Positions 25,901 through 38,043 of a stretch of DNA of 64,000 bases are shown piece by piece. Both the position numbers and the translations under genes were made by a program. The DNA lies in NCBI GenBank assembly GCA_038502055.1, contig JAXRKN010000037.1, positions 5,165,501 through 5,229,500 of the forward strand, read 5' to 3'. Below the pieces are notes generated by a model. The model was not told the origin of the DNA. It made no database searches and worked only from the letters and a program-made list of their open reading frames with translations. Each line of letters begins with the position of its first letter. Position 1 is the first letter of the stretch. Source of the DNA: Tanytarsus gracilentus (taxonomy: Eukaryota; Arthropoda; Insecta; Diptera; Chironomidae).

Positions 25901-26659
25901 CAAAGTTCATTCGTAATATTTTTTTTATTCATTGTTTCTTCCCTTTTTAATATGATCGACATTCAATCTCTCGCTCACAAATTAATTTTTATTTATTTTT
26001 TGCTGTATTTAATTGCTAGAGGATTGTTGTGACTACTTAAGAAGATTTTTGTATAATTTTTTTACAACAATTTTCATTAGTTTTTAAATCATGCGTTGGA
26101 TGTGAAGGATTTTTGTGATTGCATCATGGAATTTTAAAATCCCACAATTTTATGGGAATTTTCAATTGCAGCGGAAATTTAAAAAACTCTTCACTAATTT
26201 TGAAGTTATTGAAAGTTGTTTACAGAAAGGGTAAAGTCAAATGCACTTTCTTTGCTGAATTTTCAAACAATCCTGTATATGGAAAAAAATGATGAAGTTC
26301 ACAAAAAAATTCTTCACATTCCTCACACATGTTTGCATTTATTTTTATGTCTCAAGTAAATTTTTAAAATTTCATTAACTCTTCAAAAGTGTCTTCGGCT
26401 ATTCAAGAAAAATTTTTCGTGTATTTTTATCTTTTTATTTTATTAGCTTCATTTTATCATCAAAGTTTTTCATAATTGAGAAAAAATTTCTTTAAAATAA
26501 ATTTAGAATAAATAAACTGGACGCCCTTAAATGATTAATTTTACATCATCATCGTGAAGTTCATTTTTTAATTTAATTTTGTTTAAATATTTTAATTAAC
26601 TGCATTTTTTTCAAATTTTTCTTATAAAGTTTTTGAATTCATTTCTTTTATGCCTCATG
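22905..26659. other. Gene-free interval between convergent genes
   Basis: About 3.75 kb. It starts with the 3' UTR of the PTB-domain gene and ends with the 3' UTR of the minus-strand membrane-protein gene. Content is AT-rich low complexity with poly-T tracts; a tandem repeat occupies 24461-24970. No coding frame is supported. Confidence 0.6.
24461..24970. repeat. Local tandem repeat, unit about 160 bp
   Basis: The landmark CACCCCGTGAGTGTGTGAG starts at 24622, 24778 and 24943, a period of 156 then 165 bp. A second landmark, GAGTGCCTTAATTAATTAAT, occurs near 24500, 24664 and 24828. The last two complete units are nearly identical, differing mostly in the length of an A-run. The first copy (24461-24534) is partial. 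This looks like recent unequal duplication, not a dispersed element. Confidence 0.85.
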
Positions 26660-29600
26660 TCATAGTGCATTATTGATGTCGCCATGACAATCGGATGAAT
26701 ATGACAACGTTTGGCTCAATAACGATGATGATGAAGATGACATTTTTAGATTTGCCGAAGACGATGGAGAAAAGTTCATGTTGTTTGTACTGCCGTTGAA
26801 CATCATATTTCTTTCGGTCGAGTCTTCTGTCGAGTGCGGATGTGCACTTGGCGGTTGTTGTTGCTGCTGCTGCGGAGTTATTGCACATCTCATGCTGCTA
26901 TTTGCCGTTACCAATGTTACTGACGATGTGATTGGAAAAGTGCTATGCACCATAATTGGATTAGATTTCTGATGACTTATCGTTGTCGTCGTTGGCGAGA
27001 CATTGCTATGCGTTTTATAATCCACCGATGCACTCTTCACATTCGTAGCCGTTGACGAAGAGTTTGCACGCAAAAATTTTAATTTATCGAGTAAAAAGTT
27101 TGACGAAATCTTTCGCGTCTTATCATTTCTACATTGACTACTGCTGCTGCCGCTATTATGGTGATTGTTGTGTGGTTGTTGATTATTGGAAGGCTTTTGA
27201 TTACTTAAATTGTTATTACATAGATTAACATTACTATTATGGATGTGGCTACTGTATCTTAGTGACGCATATGCAGGAAGATGTGAGTTTGATGCATCGG
27301 GCACGTCCTGTATCGTCTTATTGGGTGGCCCTTGAATGTATGTTCTCTTAATTTCATCATTACACTAAAAATAAATTGAAAAAATTAATTGTTAGTTTTT
27401 TCTTGAAACTTGTAAAATTCAATTTCTGTTTTAGTTTAAACCCTAAGCTACGCACATATTTACTCCACATTTGTGTCTTAAAATAATTTTATCTATTTTC
27501 GATAAAAATTTATTAATAATTTTTTTATCTCCGCGCAGTTTAAGAGCTCAACTCACTTTGCCGGTGTTTCTCAACAAAATTTACTAAAATAATTCCACCA
27601 GACATGACAATAAGTAAACATCAAATTTCTCATCTCAATTTGTATCCACGTTTGACATTAAAACAAACTGTGCTCTCCATATACTTTTCACGTGATAGTT
27701 CGAGAAAATTTCGACATCTCGTGGAGTTGAACTCGGTTAAGTTAGTAACACACGCCTTTTCAAGTATCAAATAATTAAAATTAATGAATTATGTCATATG
27801 TGAATTCGTCACTGTCGAAGCTTCTGATTTCACCTTCAATAAAAATTCCTGTGTATGAATGACATTCAAAAAATGTAATCAGTCATCAGTGTCTATCGTG
27901 ACGGGATTTTTTTCCAGACAATTTTCGACACACTGTGATAACGTATCAGCGAGCACGTGGACGTACAATTTTAGTTCAACGATTTTAAATTCAGTAATCA
28001 GCCATAAAACACAATTAAACATCGTAGAGTATTATTTTTTCTGGGGGTCAATCATATTTTTTTCGATTTAATTGCGTCACGAAGAAAGGAAACAAAAAAA
28101 ATTAATTTCAATTTAAGTTGAAGGTGATAATTGCGACACATATTTTTCAACATTGTCTGTCTACTCGTGTCTCGTATGTTTTCATTTCTTCTTTTTTTAA
28201 GTAAAGAGAAAAAACGCAATATTCTCCGCTGATAAAGAAGATTCGGTGTACACACGAAAAAAAAATATAAACTTCTATGAACTTGAAAAAGAAAATTTAT
28301 GGCGAGACTAATTAAACGCATAAACGAAAAGAAGAAAATAAATCGAATACATAAAAAATTTAAGAGATTCTCTCTCGAGCTTTCGTCTCGCCGCCCTCGT
28401 AAAAAATTTCCATCATCGAGGGTGTGGGAATTTTTTTTGATGACCTTGAAAATCGCTAAGTGGTGGTTGTTGTGACGAAAGCGTGACTTATTGAATATTT
28501 TTTTGTTATCCAATTAAGTCTGGACAGAAATGGCATTAAATCCACCCACATCATAGCACCTCCACCCTCCCTAAGGGAACATCAATTTTTCAGCTAGTAT
28601 CGATTGCGTCTCGAGGACTATAAGCATGTAAAGGAAAAAAATCTAATCGCTCAAGTGGGATTTCCCAGATAAAAAATGGAAATTTTGGCTCTGAATTTTT
28701 CTCTCGAGAAAAACGAAACTTTGAGAGATGCCCGCAGACTTTCCGACTTTAATTTGAATTCATTTCTCCATGAAAAGGATTTTTTTTTGTTACCTGATCT
28801 AGACTCGGAATCCGACGATTAAACTCGCCATCGTTTTGGGGATGTTGGATGTGTGTCGGACAATTATTACTCGTACAGCTTGTGTACTGATGATTATTCC
28901 TATGATGATAGTTTCCATCCGATGACGGATGATGTTGTGAATTGTTGATCCCTGAATTAAAATTATTATAACAACATTGTTGCCGTTGTTGTTGTTGTTG
29001 TTGCGCTTTCGAAGAATTATTAGATTGTTGTGGCTGTCTATTCGATGAGACTTTGAGATCATGTTGCATTTTTGGAATTGTAGTTGGCCGTCGAATACTT
29101 CTAAAATGTACAATGAAATGGAGAACATTGTAATTAGACATTATTTTGCATAACTTCTCAGACGGTTTTTTATTTCTCAATAAATTAAAAAATTCTTCAG
29201 CAGTTTAGAAAATAAATTAATTATGAGTCTTACCTGTTTTCTCGCTGAGGGGAACAACTCGTTGCAAAATTGCTGGGTGGACTACCGAGTCGTTCCATTC
29301 CAGCGCAACCCAAGTTCTGCACAGATAGCATCTACATGAGCGAGAGAGATATTTAAAAATTGCATGTAGAGCTATTAGTTACTTACTAGTGCTTCAAAAT
29401 CTTGTATTGAATGATTCAGAAGATTGTGGTTGGCTTCGGGCAATCTTCTATTGATGTGTTCCAAGTTCGTCGAGAATCTTCTTATCACCCAGATGTAAAT
29501 AATACTTGCGATAATTATTAGAAGGATTACAAAAATTATTGATATGAAAAATATTAGTTTTAGGAAACCTGCAACGAAAGAGAAAATGTCGAAAAAAAAG

Positions 29601-32600
29601 AAAATGAGATTTTTGAAAAGTGAGAGAAAAATTTAGGAATTTTTTTTGTGTAACAGAATTTTTTTTCGAAGTTGTTTTAGAAAGAAGAAAAAAGACAAAT
29701 ATTCATAAGTATTTATAATCAACATCAATAATAACCCTGAGATGATCTTTTCTGTCGCTGTTATTCCAATGTCTCTCATCCCTCTCACACTCCACGCTCA
29801 AAGCCATATAGACGTACATATGTACTATATTTAATTAATAATTGTTATTATTTCATTTATTTATTATGACTGACTGATATTTTCAACATTTTATCACGAG
29901 CTTGTAAAATTTTAAATAACATAGTGCAACTTAGATGAATGAGACATCTTTGAAATGGTGACATAATTTATTGAGGTATTTTTGAGATTACACGAAAAAA
30001 ATTGTAGCGAATGGTTTTGGTTTTATTTTCACAGGATGTTTAAAATTCTCTCCACAGTGACTGTGGTGAGGGATGCGAAAAAAAGAAGATTTTAAAAAAA
30101 TTCAATCTAAATAAAATCTAATCAGAAAAAAATAAAACGAGTTCACATTTCTCAGGTTTCACTGTCTGTCTGGTGTCTGTGAATGAATCAATATTGTGAA
30201 GGTTTCTGAGAAAAGAAGAACATTTTATTATGAATGAGCAAACGTTTACGGAGCTTTTGAAAAACTTTTCTTTTGCACACAATTAGACGTGCTTTTGATG
30301 AAATTTCTAGAATTCTTTTTCTGCATTCATAATATGAAAAATTAAGCATTTATCTAACATTAAAAAATAATTAGGATTTTCATGACGATTTTTTTGCTCA
30401 TACGATAAAAATTCTTTTTTATCAGAAAAAAAAGTCTTCATGACTCAGCACGAAAATTATTTGCAGACTTTTTTATTTAGCGAATTTTATTTGCATGTGA
30501 CCTAGTTTCGCATGACACCTCAGATTAGGTTATACCGTACCCTATAAAAAATCAATGAACTTCTTTGAAAAATCAATAATTCCACTGCATTGTTCTGACA
30601 CAGTTCAAAGTACTTCGAAAAATGAATGCACTTGAAGTCAATGAACATACACACACGAACACACACAGGTTTCACTGTAGTCTGAGCGATCCTCGGGAGT
30701 CATTAAATTAACAACAGTGTCTCTCAGTACAAGTAATTGATACACCAATATATAAAATTTATATTTTATAAATGAATGAGAGAAAAAAGAGATTCCAGCA
30801 ACTTAATGCTGCTGCACCAGTGCAATGTACGGAAAAAATTATATGAGAAGCATAATTTGGAATAAAAAAAATAACACAGCAAGTTTCAATGCAAAAAAAG
30901 GGAAAAAGTGAGAGAGAGAATGGAAGCGAGTAAGAGGATGAAAAAACTGCATACACACAAGTGAGGGAGAAAACTTACTTAATGCAATTCTGGCGAAATA
31001 AAAATTCAATTGAATTCTCAAGTCTTTTATTTTTTTATTGTGTCTGCAGGCTGATAATTCTTTGCTTTTTGTCGCTTGATGGCTGTATGATTATTATTAT
31101 TACTTTTTTGCACTAATTTAATTTATTTATATTTGATTAGATTATAAATTTTTACTCTTCTTAGTTCTCGAAATAGTTTCAGAAGAAAAACACTTGTAGG
31201 AGCCTTTTATATAGCATTTCATTCGCTCTCTTTTTTTTCATTCGTCGTAGACTAGTAACTTTTTTTAATCATCATCATTTTCCTCCTATATTTTTCCTCT
31301 TTTCTTTATTTTAAAAAAAACTGGCACGAGATAACTTTTTGTGTGTGTGAATATTTAAAAATAATTATTTTTAAAATTAAACTACAATTAACTTATAGAT
31401 TTTTTTTACTTAAAAATTTTTCGTTATCATAAAGCGAGACGTCTAGTGAAAAAATAGTAAAACAGCTTTCAACAACTTCGCGGACTGATGCATTTTTTAA
31501 CCATCTCCGTTTGAATCTTATTGGACTACTGAAGTCTCTCGCACAAACCAAATATCTGACGAAACGGCTAGACTGCGTTTTGTCGCGTTTTTTTTTACTT
31601 GAACAACTTTTTTTTTTCAAATAATATTCTTGATATTTTTATTGTTCATTCAATAGAAAAAAGTCTGTCTCGTACCACTACATGCATGCGCCAACCATAT
31701 ATTCTCGATTTCGTCTCTCTCTGAATGCCACATACCATTGCAATTTTCTCTTTTTCGCCGACACGATCTGAGAATCGAGTTCTCCCCGAAATGTGTACAT
31801 GGACGCGATGAAGCCTACGTATGTATTTCTTTTTTTTCTTACTAGTTAGTTAGTTAGTTAGTTGGAGAGTGAGAGAGAAAAGTATTGAAACAGCAGCAAA
31901 ACACAGCCAGACATATATATGTGCAAAAAAAAATTATCATCATGTTATATTCAAGGGTTTGAGTTTCAGTCTATTGCGCACACATTGTTCATTAAAAAAA
32001 TATATTTTTTTTATTTCGTACACAGACAATTTCTCTCACTCTCGTGTTGTATATAGAATAAAAGTTTGGCATTTATAGCGGGCTGATTGAAATGGACCTA
32101 AGTATTTATCCCTTAGGAATTTTCTCTTGGTCGATGATAACAACGACCTGGCAGAACAAAAACTCCCGTCAGACATTGCCATTTTCATGTACACACATAA
32201 TGATATAAGCCAGACGGAGGCCTTTTTGAAACCAAGTACATAATTTCGTCTCGCGTGCAAAAATTCTCTCAACAGTGCCTTCTCTCGCTCATGAGCCGAC
32301 ACATTGGACTAGCGGCGACGACGACGACGAAAAGAGATCTTATCAGTACGCAAAAGCGCATGTCTGCCTCAAATATAAATTTCATTGTCATTACATTATT
32401 TACTAGAATATGCACTCGCGCTGCTGTTGATGCAATTTGTAATGGTGTGTGCATGCAGAAAAAGTGAGGAAAAAATCTTTTCGGGTATTTTTTTCCTCAA
32501 TGACGATGATGATGATGACTGAGCAATGAAGAAGATATTTTTAATGTCTATCATACACAAAGTGACATCACGAATTTGAGATTTTTTAAAAATTTAACGG

Positions 32601-35600
32601 TTTCAAAAAATTTAATATCTTGATTCGCCTTCTCAATCACGTTGAGCTTTAAGGTCACCTCCAAGACAGCTTTTTATGGCAATGCCAGACACATTACACT
32701 CCGTGCGCTGCACAAGCGAGAGAGAGAGAGGAAAGAAGTTAATAATTTGTCGTCGTCATTGCATTTTTAATTACTGACTGCTGCAAGTGGAGAGAAGGCG
32801 CAAAAAAGGAGGGAAAAAATCGATAAATTTTAAAAGAAGAAATTGTGCCACACATTTCAACGACGAGAGTCAGGGGAGTGAGGAAACGAGAGGAGGAAAT
32901 TTGCTGAAAATTTTTCGTGTGCTGTAATAAATTCTGATCAACACAAAAATTGAGGCAGACGAGACGAATGAAATCTCTTTTTCTCTCTCTCTCACCCTCT
33001 ATGTGCATAGGTCATATTGTGACTATACACAGGCAGCAACAACAATGTATTCTTTTTTGTCTGTACGCAGACATGAAAACAAATGCCAACACTTGCATTA
33101 AAAGAGTTTTTTTTCGTTCGTTTTGTTCAATTAATGTATCAAGGCGGTCTGAGAGTATACAGGCAGCTACTGAAATATTTTTTTTTGCTTTTCGTATTTT
33201 CGTTCTGATATGAATGTTCTTAATTTTTCATCTCCCTTCAGAATTATTTTGGCGAGTGAAATGCACAATGAGATTGAGGATTTTTGCGAGTGCACTTTTT
33301 GCACCATGTCTGGAGCATCGAATGATGAGTTCAATATATTAGAAATGCAATGACCTCAACATAATTTTTTAAGGGTTAAAAGCTCGAAAGCTTTCAAAGT
33401 TAATTTTAAACTTTTAAGGGTTCAAAGGTTTGAAAATTAAATTTCAAATGTATATAAAAAATGCAAATAGTAAAAATTCAATTGAAAATATTTTTTGTCA
33501 AAAATTAAGCTTTTAAGTGATAAAAAGAGAGAGCTTTTAACTCATCATATTTTCCTTATATTATCAGCACATCAGTTCTAAATAAATTAATTGCTAATTG
33601 TTGCTTATTTAACCGCCAAAAAACACGCTGCGTTAAAATTCTTCAGTCGTTTCTCGCTTTTTCTTCTCTCTTTTTTCAAAAATTTTGACTCATAATATTT
33701 TTTGCTGCTCTCAAGTGCAGCATAACATTTCCGTGCGGTTGACATTAAAATTTTTCCTCAGCAAAAAAATGAGAATGAGTAATGGATACAAAGGAGAATA
33801 TTAAATTTAATTCTGAGGCGGAATTTTCATTAAAAGGATATCAAATTTGCAGCCAATTTAAGAGATATGCAAAAATGTATGAAAAGAATTTAAATTGATT
33901 AAACTCATTTGATAATGTCAACATTTATGATTCAACAAGACTTGTTTCGCTCGTGTGTGTGTGTACATTCCGTCTGGCTTCATTATGCGAACGCCTACTT
34001 TAACCCTGAACAAGAACTTGTGCGTAAATTTTCATTGCGAACGATGATTTATGAAGGACAGAAGGGAGGAGGTTGAAAGGAATGGAAAGGGCGTGTTTGG
34101 TGGTGGCGGTGAACTTCGCAGACATAAAATAAAAGTTTGTGGAATTTTCTAATGTTTTTTTTAATAGTGTTGATTGAAAGCTTTTAGCCAAATGGCATGT
34201 GAGGAAAATAAGAAAATCAAAAAGTCGTTTAGCAAAAGTTCATAAAACTTGTGATTGTTTAGGGATTAAATGCAATCGACAGATAAATAAAATAAAGAAA
34301 GAAATTTTTTATGTTCCTAGACATATGTCAATAATTTATGTAATTTACAAATTTATCATCCGTAAAAAGATTATTTAAAAAATTTCATTTAAATCTAAGA
34401 TTAAAATAATTTTTTGACTCATCTTCACTTTTCTTATCTCTAAAGAACCATAAGCTCCATTTTTTATAAAAAAAAACTCTTAATACAATGCCCTCTGACT
34501 CATACAAAAACTTTATTGACTTTAGCTCCTTGAAGTCAAGTGCAAGTCTAAACACTCTCGGTAATTCTTTTCTTATATATGTTTGCGTTACAAAAAAAAA
34601 GAAAAATCTAATTTGGCTGAAAATATTTTTTTGACAGTTTAATAAAATTTAAATATTTTACTATTTTTTTAATCTTAAAATTTAAAGTCAAAATAAATCC
34701 AAATTTCATGAGAATTTTCACAAAAACGCTAAAGTCACATTGTTTATTCTGAAATTGTACACTCGGCATTATATTTTTGCGCAATTCTCGAGCAACTCTA
34801 TGCTTGTTGCTAAATGCAATGAAATCCAACATTAAACACTTTACCGTAGTACATTTACATAATTTGATCCCAATAGAAAAAAATGAGGTTTATCTTAAAC
34901 ACAAAAGTTTATTTTAAACGTCGCCCGAAAAAAATATAATCACATGGTGTTTGCAAACGTAAGAATGACAGTGAAACGCATAAGAATGCAAACGTAAGAA
35001 AGTAAATTTTGTACTTTACACTCATCACTTTTAATATTCTCTTTCATTGCGAGGGATTAAAAACGTATTGTGCAAGGACGACGTAATTGCAAAAGAATTT
35101 TAATTTTTTTAATCCCTTTTCTTCATCAGCAATTCACTTTTAATGAGCATCCTGCAGCTTTCATAATTCTCTTTGAGTGAGTAAAGGAGTAAAAATTAAT
35201 TTTTGCATTTTTAAGGTGAAGAATTTTTCTAAACTGTAAAAAAAATTGATCATACAAAAATCAAAAACTGCACCCAAAGAAAATGTCCATCGATTGCTCC
35301 ATAAAGACTGCATGAGTGAGAGAGAGAGCGAGTTTTTTCATCTAAACTGCATCCCATTCGGTGCAATAAACTCACAAACTTTATACTCGATATATTTTTT
35401 TGAACTCACCATTATAGCTTGAATGTGTGCTATCGACAGAAGTTTCTTTGCCTTGACTACTGCTGTTATTTCTTAAGTCTTCCAATGAAATTTTCAATTT
35501 AATTAAATCGTCAGCACCACCATGGTGCCGTTGTTGATTATTCAATGTGTGATTGCTATTGATTTGCTGCGATCTTTCCTGTGTTATATTTTTCATCAAT

Positions 35601-36136
35601 TTTGGCTGCACAATGTATTGCTGTTGCTCTATTGAAGTCGTCGGCGTGTCTATGACACTCGTCTCATGATCTCGTCTCAATCTCAAGTGTCTCGCACTAA
35701 ATTTTCCTACTTTATTGCTGCCACTATTGTAGGTGTCTTTTCCACTTAATTGACCTCCATTTCTCATCCTTAGAGCTGAATTTAAATCGAAGCATCTTAC
35801 TTTGCTACTACATCTAATTAAACCACCCGGCGAGGACTTATTATTATTGCTATTACTCGAAACCTGTTTATTCCAACTTGAACTCTGATTATTATCGGCG
35901 TACTGATGAAGGAGAAGTTGCTTGGCGTCTTCAGCATTTTGCATAGCACCAATTGAAGAAGAAGAAGAATTTGTCGAACTGGCGGTCGATAAAATCACTG
36001 CGAGGGATTCCTTTGGTGTCATTAACAGTAATCCGAACGCAATGATGATAGCCAGCTCTATATTTTTGCATTTTAGCAACACGTCGAAAGGAAGTAAGAA
36101 TGCAAGTAGATAAACGTCACTCCTCAATATTTGCAT
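26660..36136 (-). CDS. Single-pass membrane protein, function unknown
   Basis: Not recognised. Minus-strand exons: 36136-35410, 29568-29387, 29331-29234, 29100-28794, 27364-26660; phases agree; 672 aa. Exon 1 starts with a hydrophobic N-terminus (AFLLPFDVLL, then IELAIIIAFGLLLM), a signal peptide or anchor, followed by a Ser/Asn/Gln-rich probable ectodomain with two cysteines (IRCSSKVRCFDL) and NxS/T sequons. Exon 2 holds a strong membrane span (LIFFISIIFVILLIIIASII) and a basic juxtamembrane segment with RRFSTNLEHINRRLPE. The remaining exons form a tail of about 370 residues with Gln-, Asn- and Ser-runs and more ordered blocks such as KRTYIQGPPNKTIQDVPDA. The first intron is 5.8 kb. A type I surface protein with a long cytoplasmic tail is the simplest reading; the orientation is inferred. 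Confidence 0.72.
29569..35409 (-). other. Large first intron of the membrane-protein gene
   Basis: 5.84 kb without a supported exon. Holds CT/GA-rich low-complexity DNA and a short TTAG tandem run near 31845-31862. The donor is G|GTGAGT at 35409 and the acceptor TTGCAG at 29569-29570 (minus strand), both phase 1. Confidence 0.55.
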
Positions 36137-38043
36137 ACACGTGGAGTTTTTCTTCTATGCTCTCAGATTAACAGAATATTTTCCTTTTCTTATTATTTAA
36201 ATTTTTTTAGCAACGCGATTATCACATCGTGGTCAATTGAAGACAAATTGTTGCTTCTTTTTTCACTTTTTTATATATTTTTTTTGTTGCTTATATTCGA
36301 GTCGACTGTCTTCGTAAAAGAGAGAGAGAGAGAAAATATTTCAGTTTTTTTTCTTTCAGTTATGTCTACATATTATTCTCTCACTCATAGTTTAGTCACA
36401 CCATGATGAAGAGAAGAAAAAAAAAATATAATCGCTAATGTGTTGCAAGAAAATCACTTGCTATTTTGAGAACCCGAGAAAATGAGAAGAAAAAGTAGAA
36501 ATTTTTTTATGAAATTTTTCTCTTTTAAATTTTTTTCCTTCCCTTTTCGCTTTCCAGCTAATTAATCGCTTTATTCTCTCTCGTCATCAATTGTTTTTGT
36601 CTGTCACACAAATTAATCATTGCGTTACAATGTAACCGAAGAGAAATATTTGCACACGCACCGCGAAAAAAAAAACTTTTTCGGCTTTTATTTTTTTCTC
36701 TCCTTCATTTCTTCGCCATTGTCTCACGGGCCTCTTAGTGAGTGCCTCATTTTTTTCCACATCTTTTTAAATTAAAGTTTTTTGTGTGTCTCTTTTCACC
36801 GAATTTTTCTTTAAATGACGATTATTATGAAAAGGCCAAAGCCCTTTCACATCATAGCGAGACCGCCGCAACATAAAAATGAACACACACGCGAGTTGAA
36901 TTTAATGCGGCAGGAGCAGTTCAGCTTTTTTTTTATAATAGAACATTTAATATTAGAAGACTGTCATTCCGAGACAGAAAAAGAGAGGGAGAGAGAAAAA
37001 TTCTTTTGGCACTTTTTCCACATGAAAAAAAGTCAATGAAAAGCTTTGAAAAAATTGTCACTAAACTATATTTTGATCTATGTAACGATAATCGCACCTT
37101 TAGCAATTAATTATTGCGATAACGACACTCAGAATGCGCACATGTTTAAGTCCTCAACAATTCTAATTCAAACTGAACTTAATGTGAGCGAATTTATAAT
37201 ATTTTTTTGCCTTTTCGCTCTATAGAGTATGCTGCTCCGCTTTTTACTGTGTGCTGTAAACTGAATGCTGTCTATTTGCTCGCATGTATTGGTTAAGTTA
37301 ACCCGAGAATATAAAAATACAGAGAAGCATATTATGATCATGAGAGTGAGTGCAGGCAAACTTTCGAAATGGTGGGAGCTGTTAGGAAAATTTGATAAAA
37401 TTTTTCGAGGAAAATCGAAAAGCTTTCTGAGAAATTTTTAATTATTTTTGTGGGAAATTTATGAATTAACAGTTGATAATTAATGAATTTTTCAATATTC
37501 AAGATATTTAATTTTAAAAACTTTTAATTAATGAATTTGGAGATATTAAAGCGCTTTTTTGTAAGTTTAAAAAAATTATTTAAAAAATATTTTAACACTT
37601 AAATTTGAGATTTGAGAAGTTATTAAATAAGAAAATAATTAGAAAAGTTCAAATTTTTAATTTTTTAACCACAAAAATTAATTAAATATTTTTCAACAAA
37701 TTCCATAACGGTCGCAAGTCTACACTCAAAAAAATCCCGAGCACGTGCGTTCGAGGGAAAAACAAATTTTTCGAGGAAATTCATTTCCCCTCTTTTTTCA
37801 CTCTCGCACACACATACTCTGAAATTTTCCTCGCATCACTGGCACAATTGCCAAACAGACTCAAAAAGTGAGAAAAATAAATTTTCGCAATGAAAATTTT
37901 TTTCGCCACAAATTAAAAAATAAAACTTTTTAGTTACTTTTTGTCCATTTAAACATTTCATAGTGCGAGAGTCCAATGGCGTCGATAAGAAAATCGATGA
38001 AGTAAAGGGAGCTTCTTGATTTGTGAATGCCCTTTAGCGGAGT
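36137..38043. promoter_or_regulatory. Divergent upstream region
   Basis: 1.9 kb between the start codons of the minus-strand membrane-protein gene and the plus-strand BEGAIN-like gene. It should contain both promoters and 5' UTRs. Non-coding, AT-rich with GA-rich stretches; no specific element identified. Confidence 0.45.

Noticed and set aside
28052..28513. 153-codon minus-strand frame inside the membrane-protein gene intron
   Set aside because: Rich in Phe/Lys/Arg from A/T homopolymers; it lies between two well-phased exons and has no acceptable splice link.
31840..31862. TTAG tandem run resembling insect TTAGG telomere repeats
   Set aside because: Only a few four-base TTAG units, not TTAGG, and in mid-intron; a simple microsatellite.
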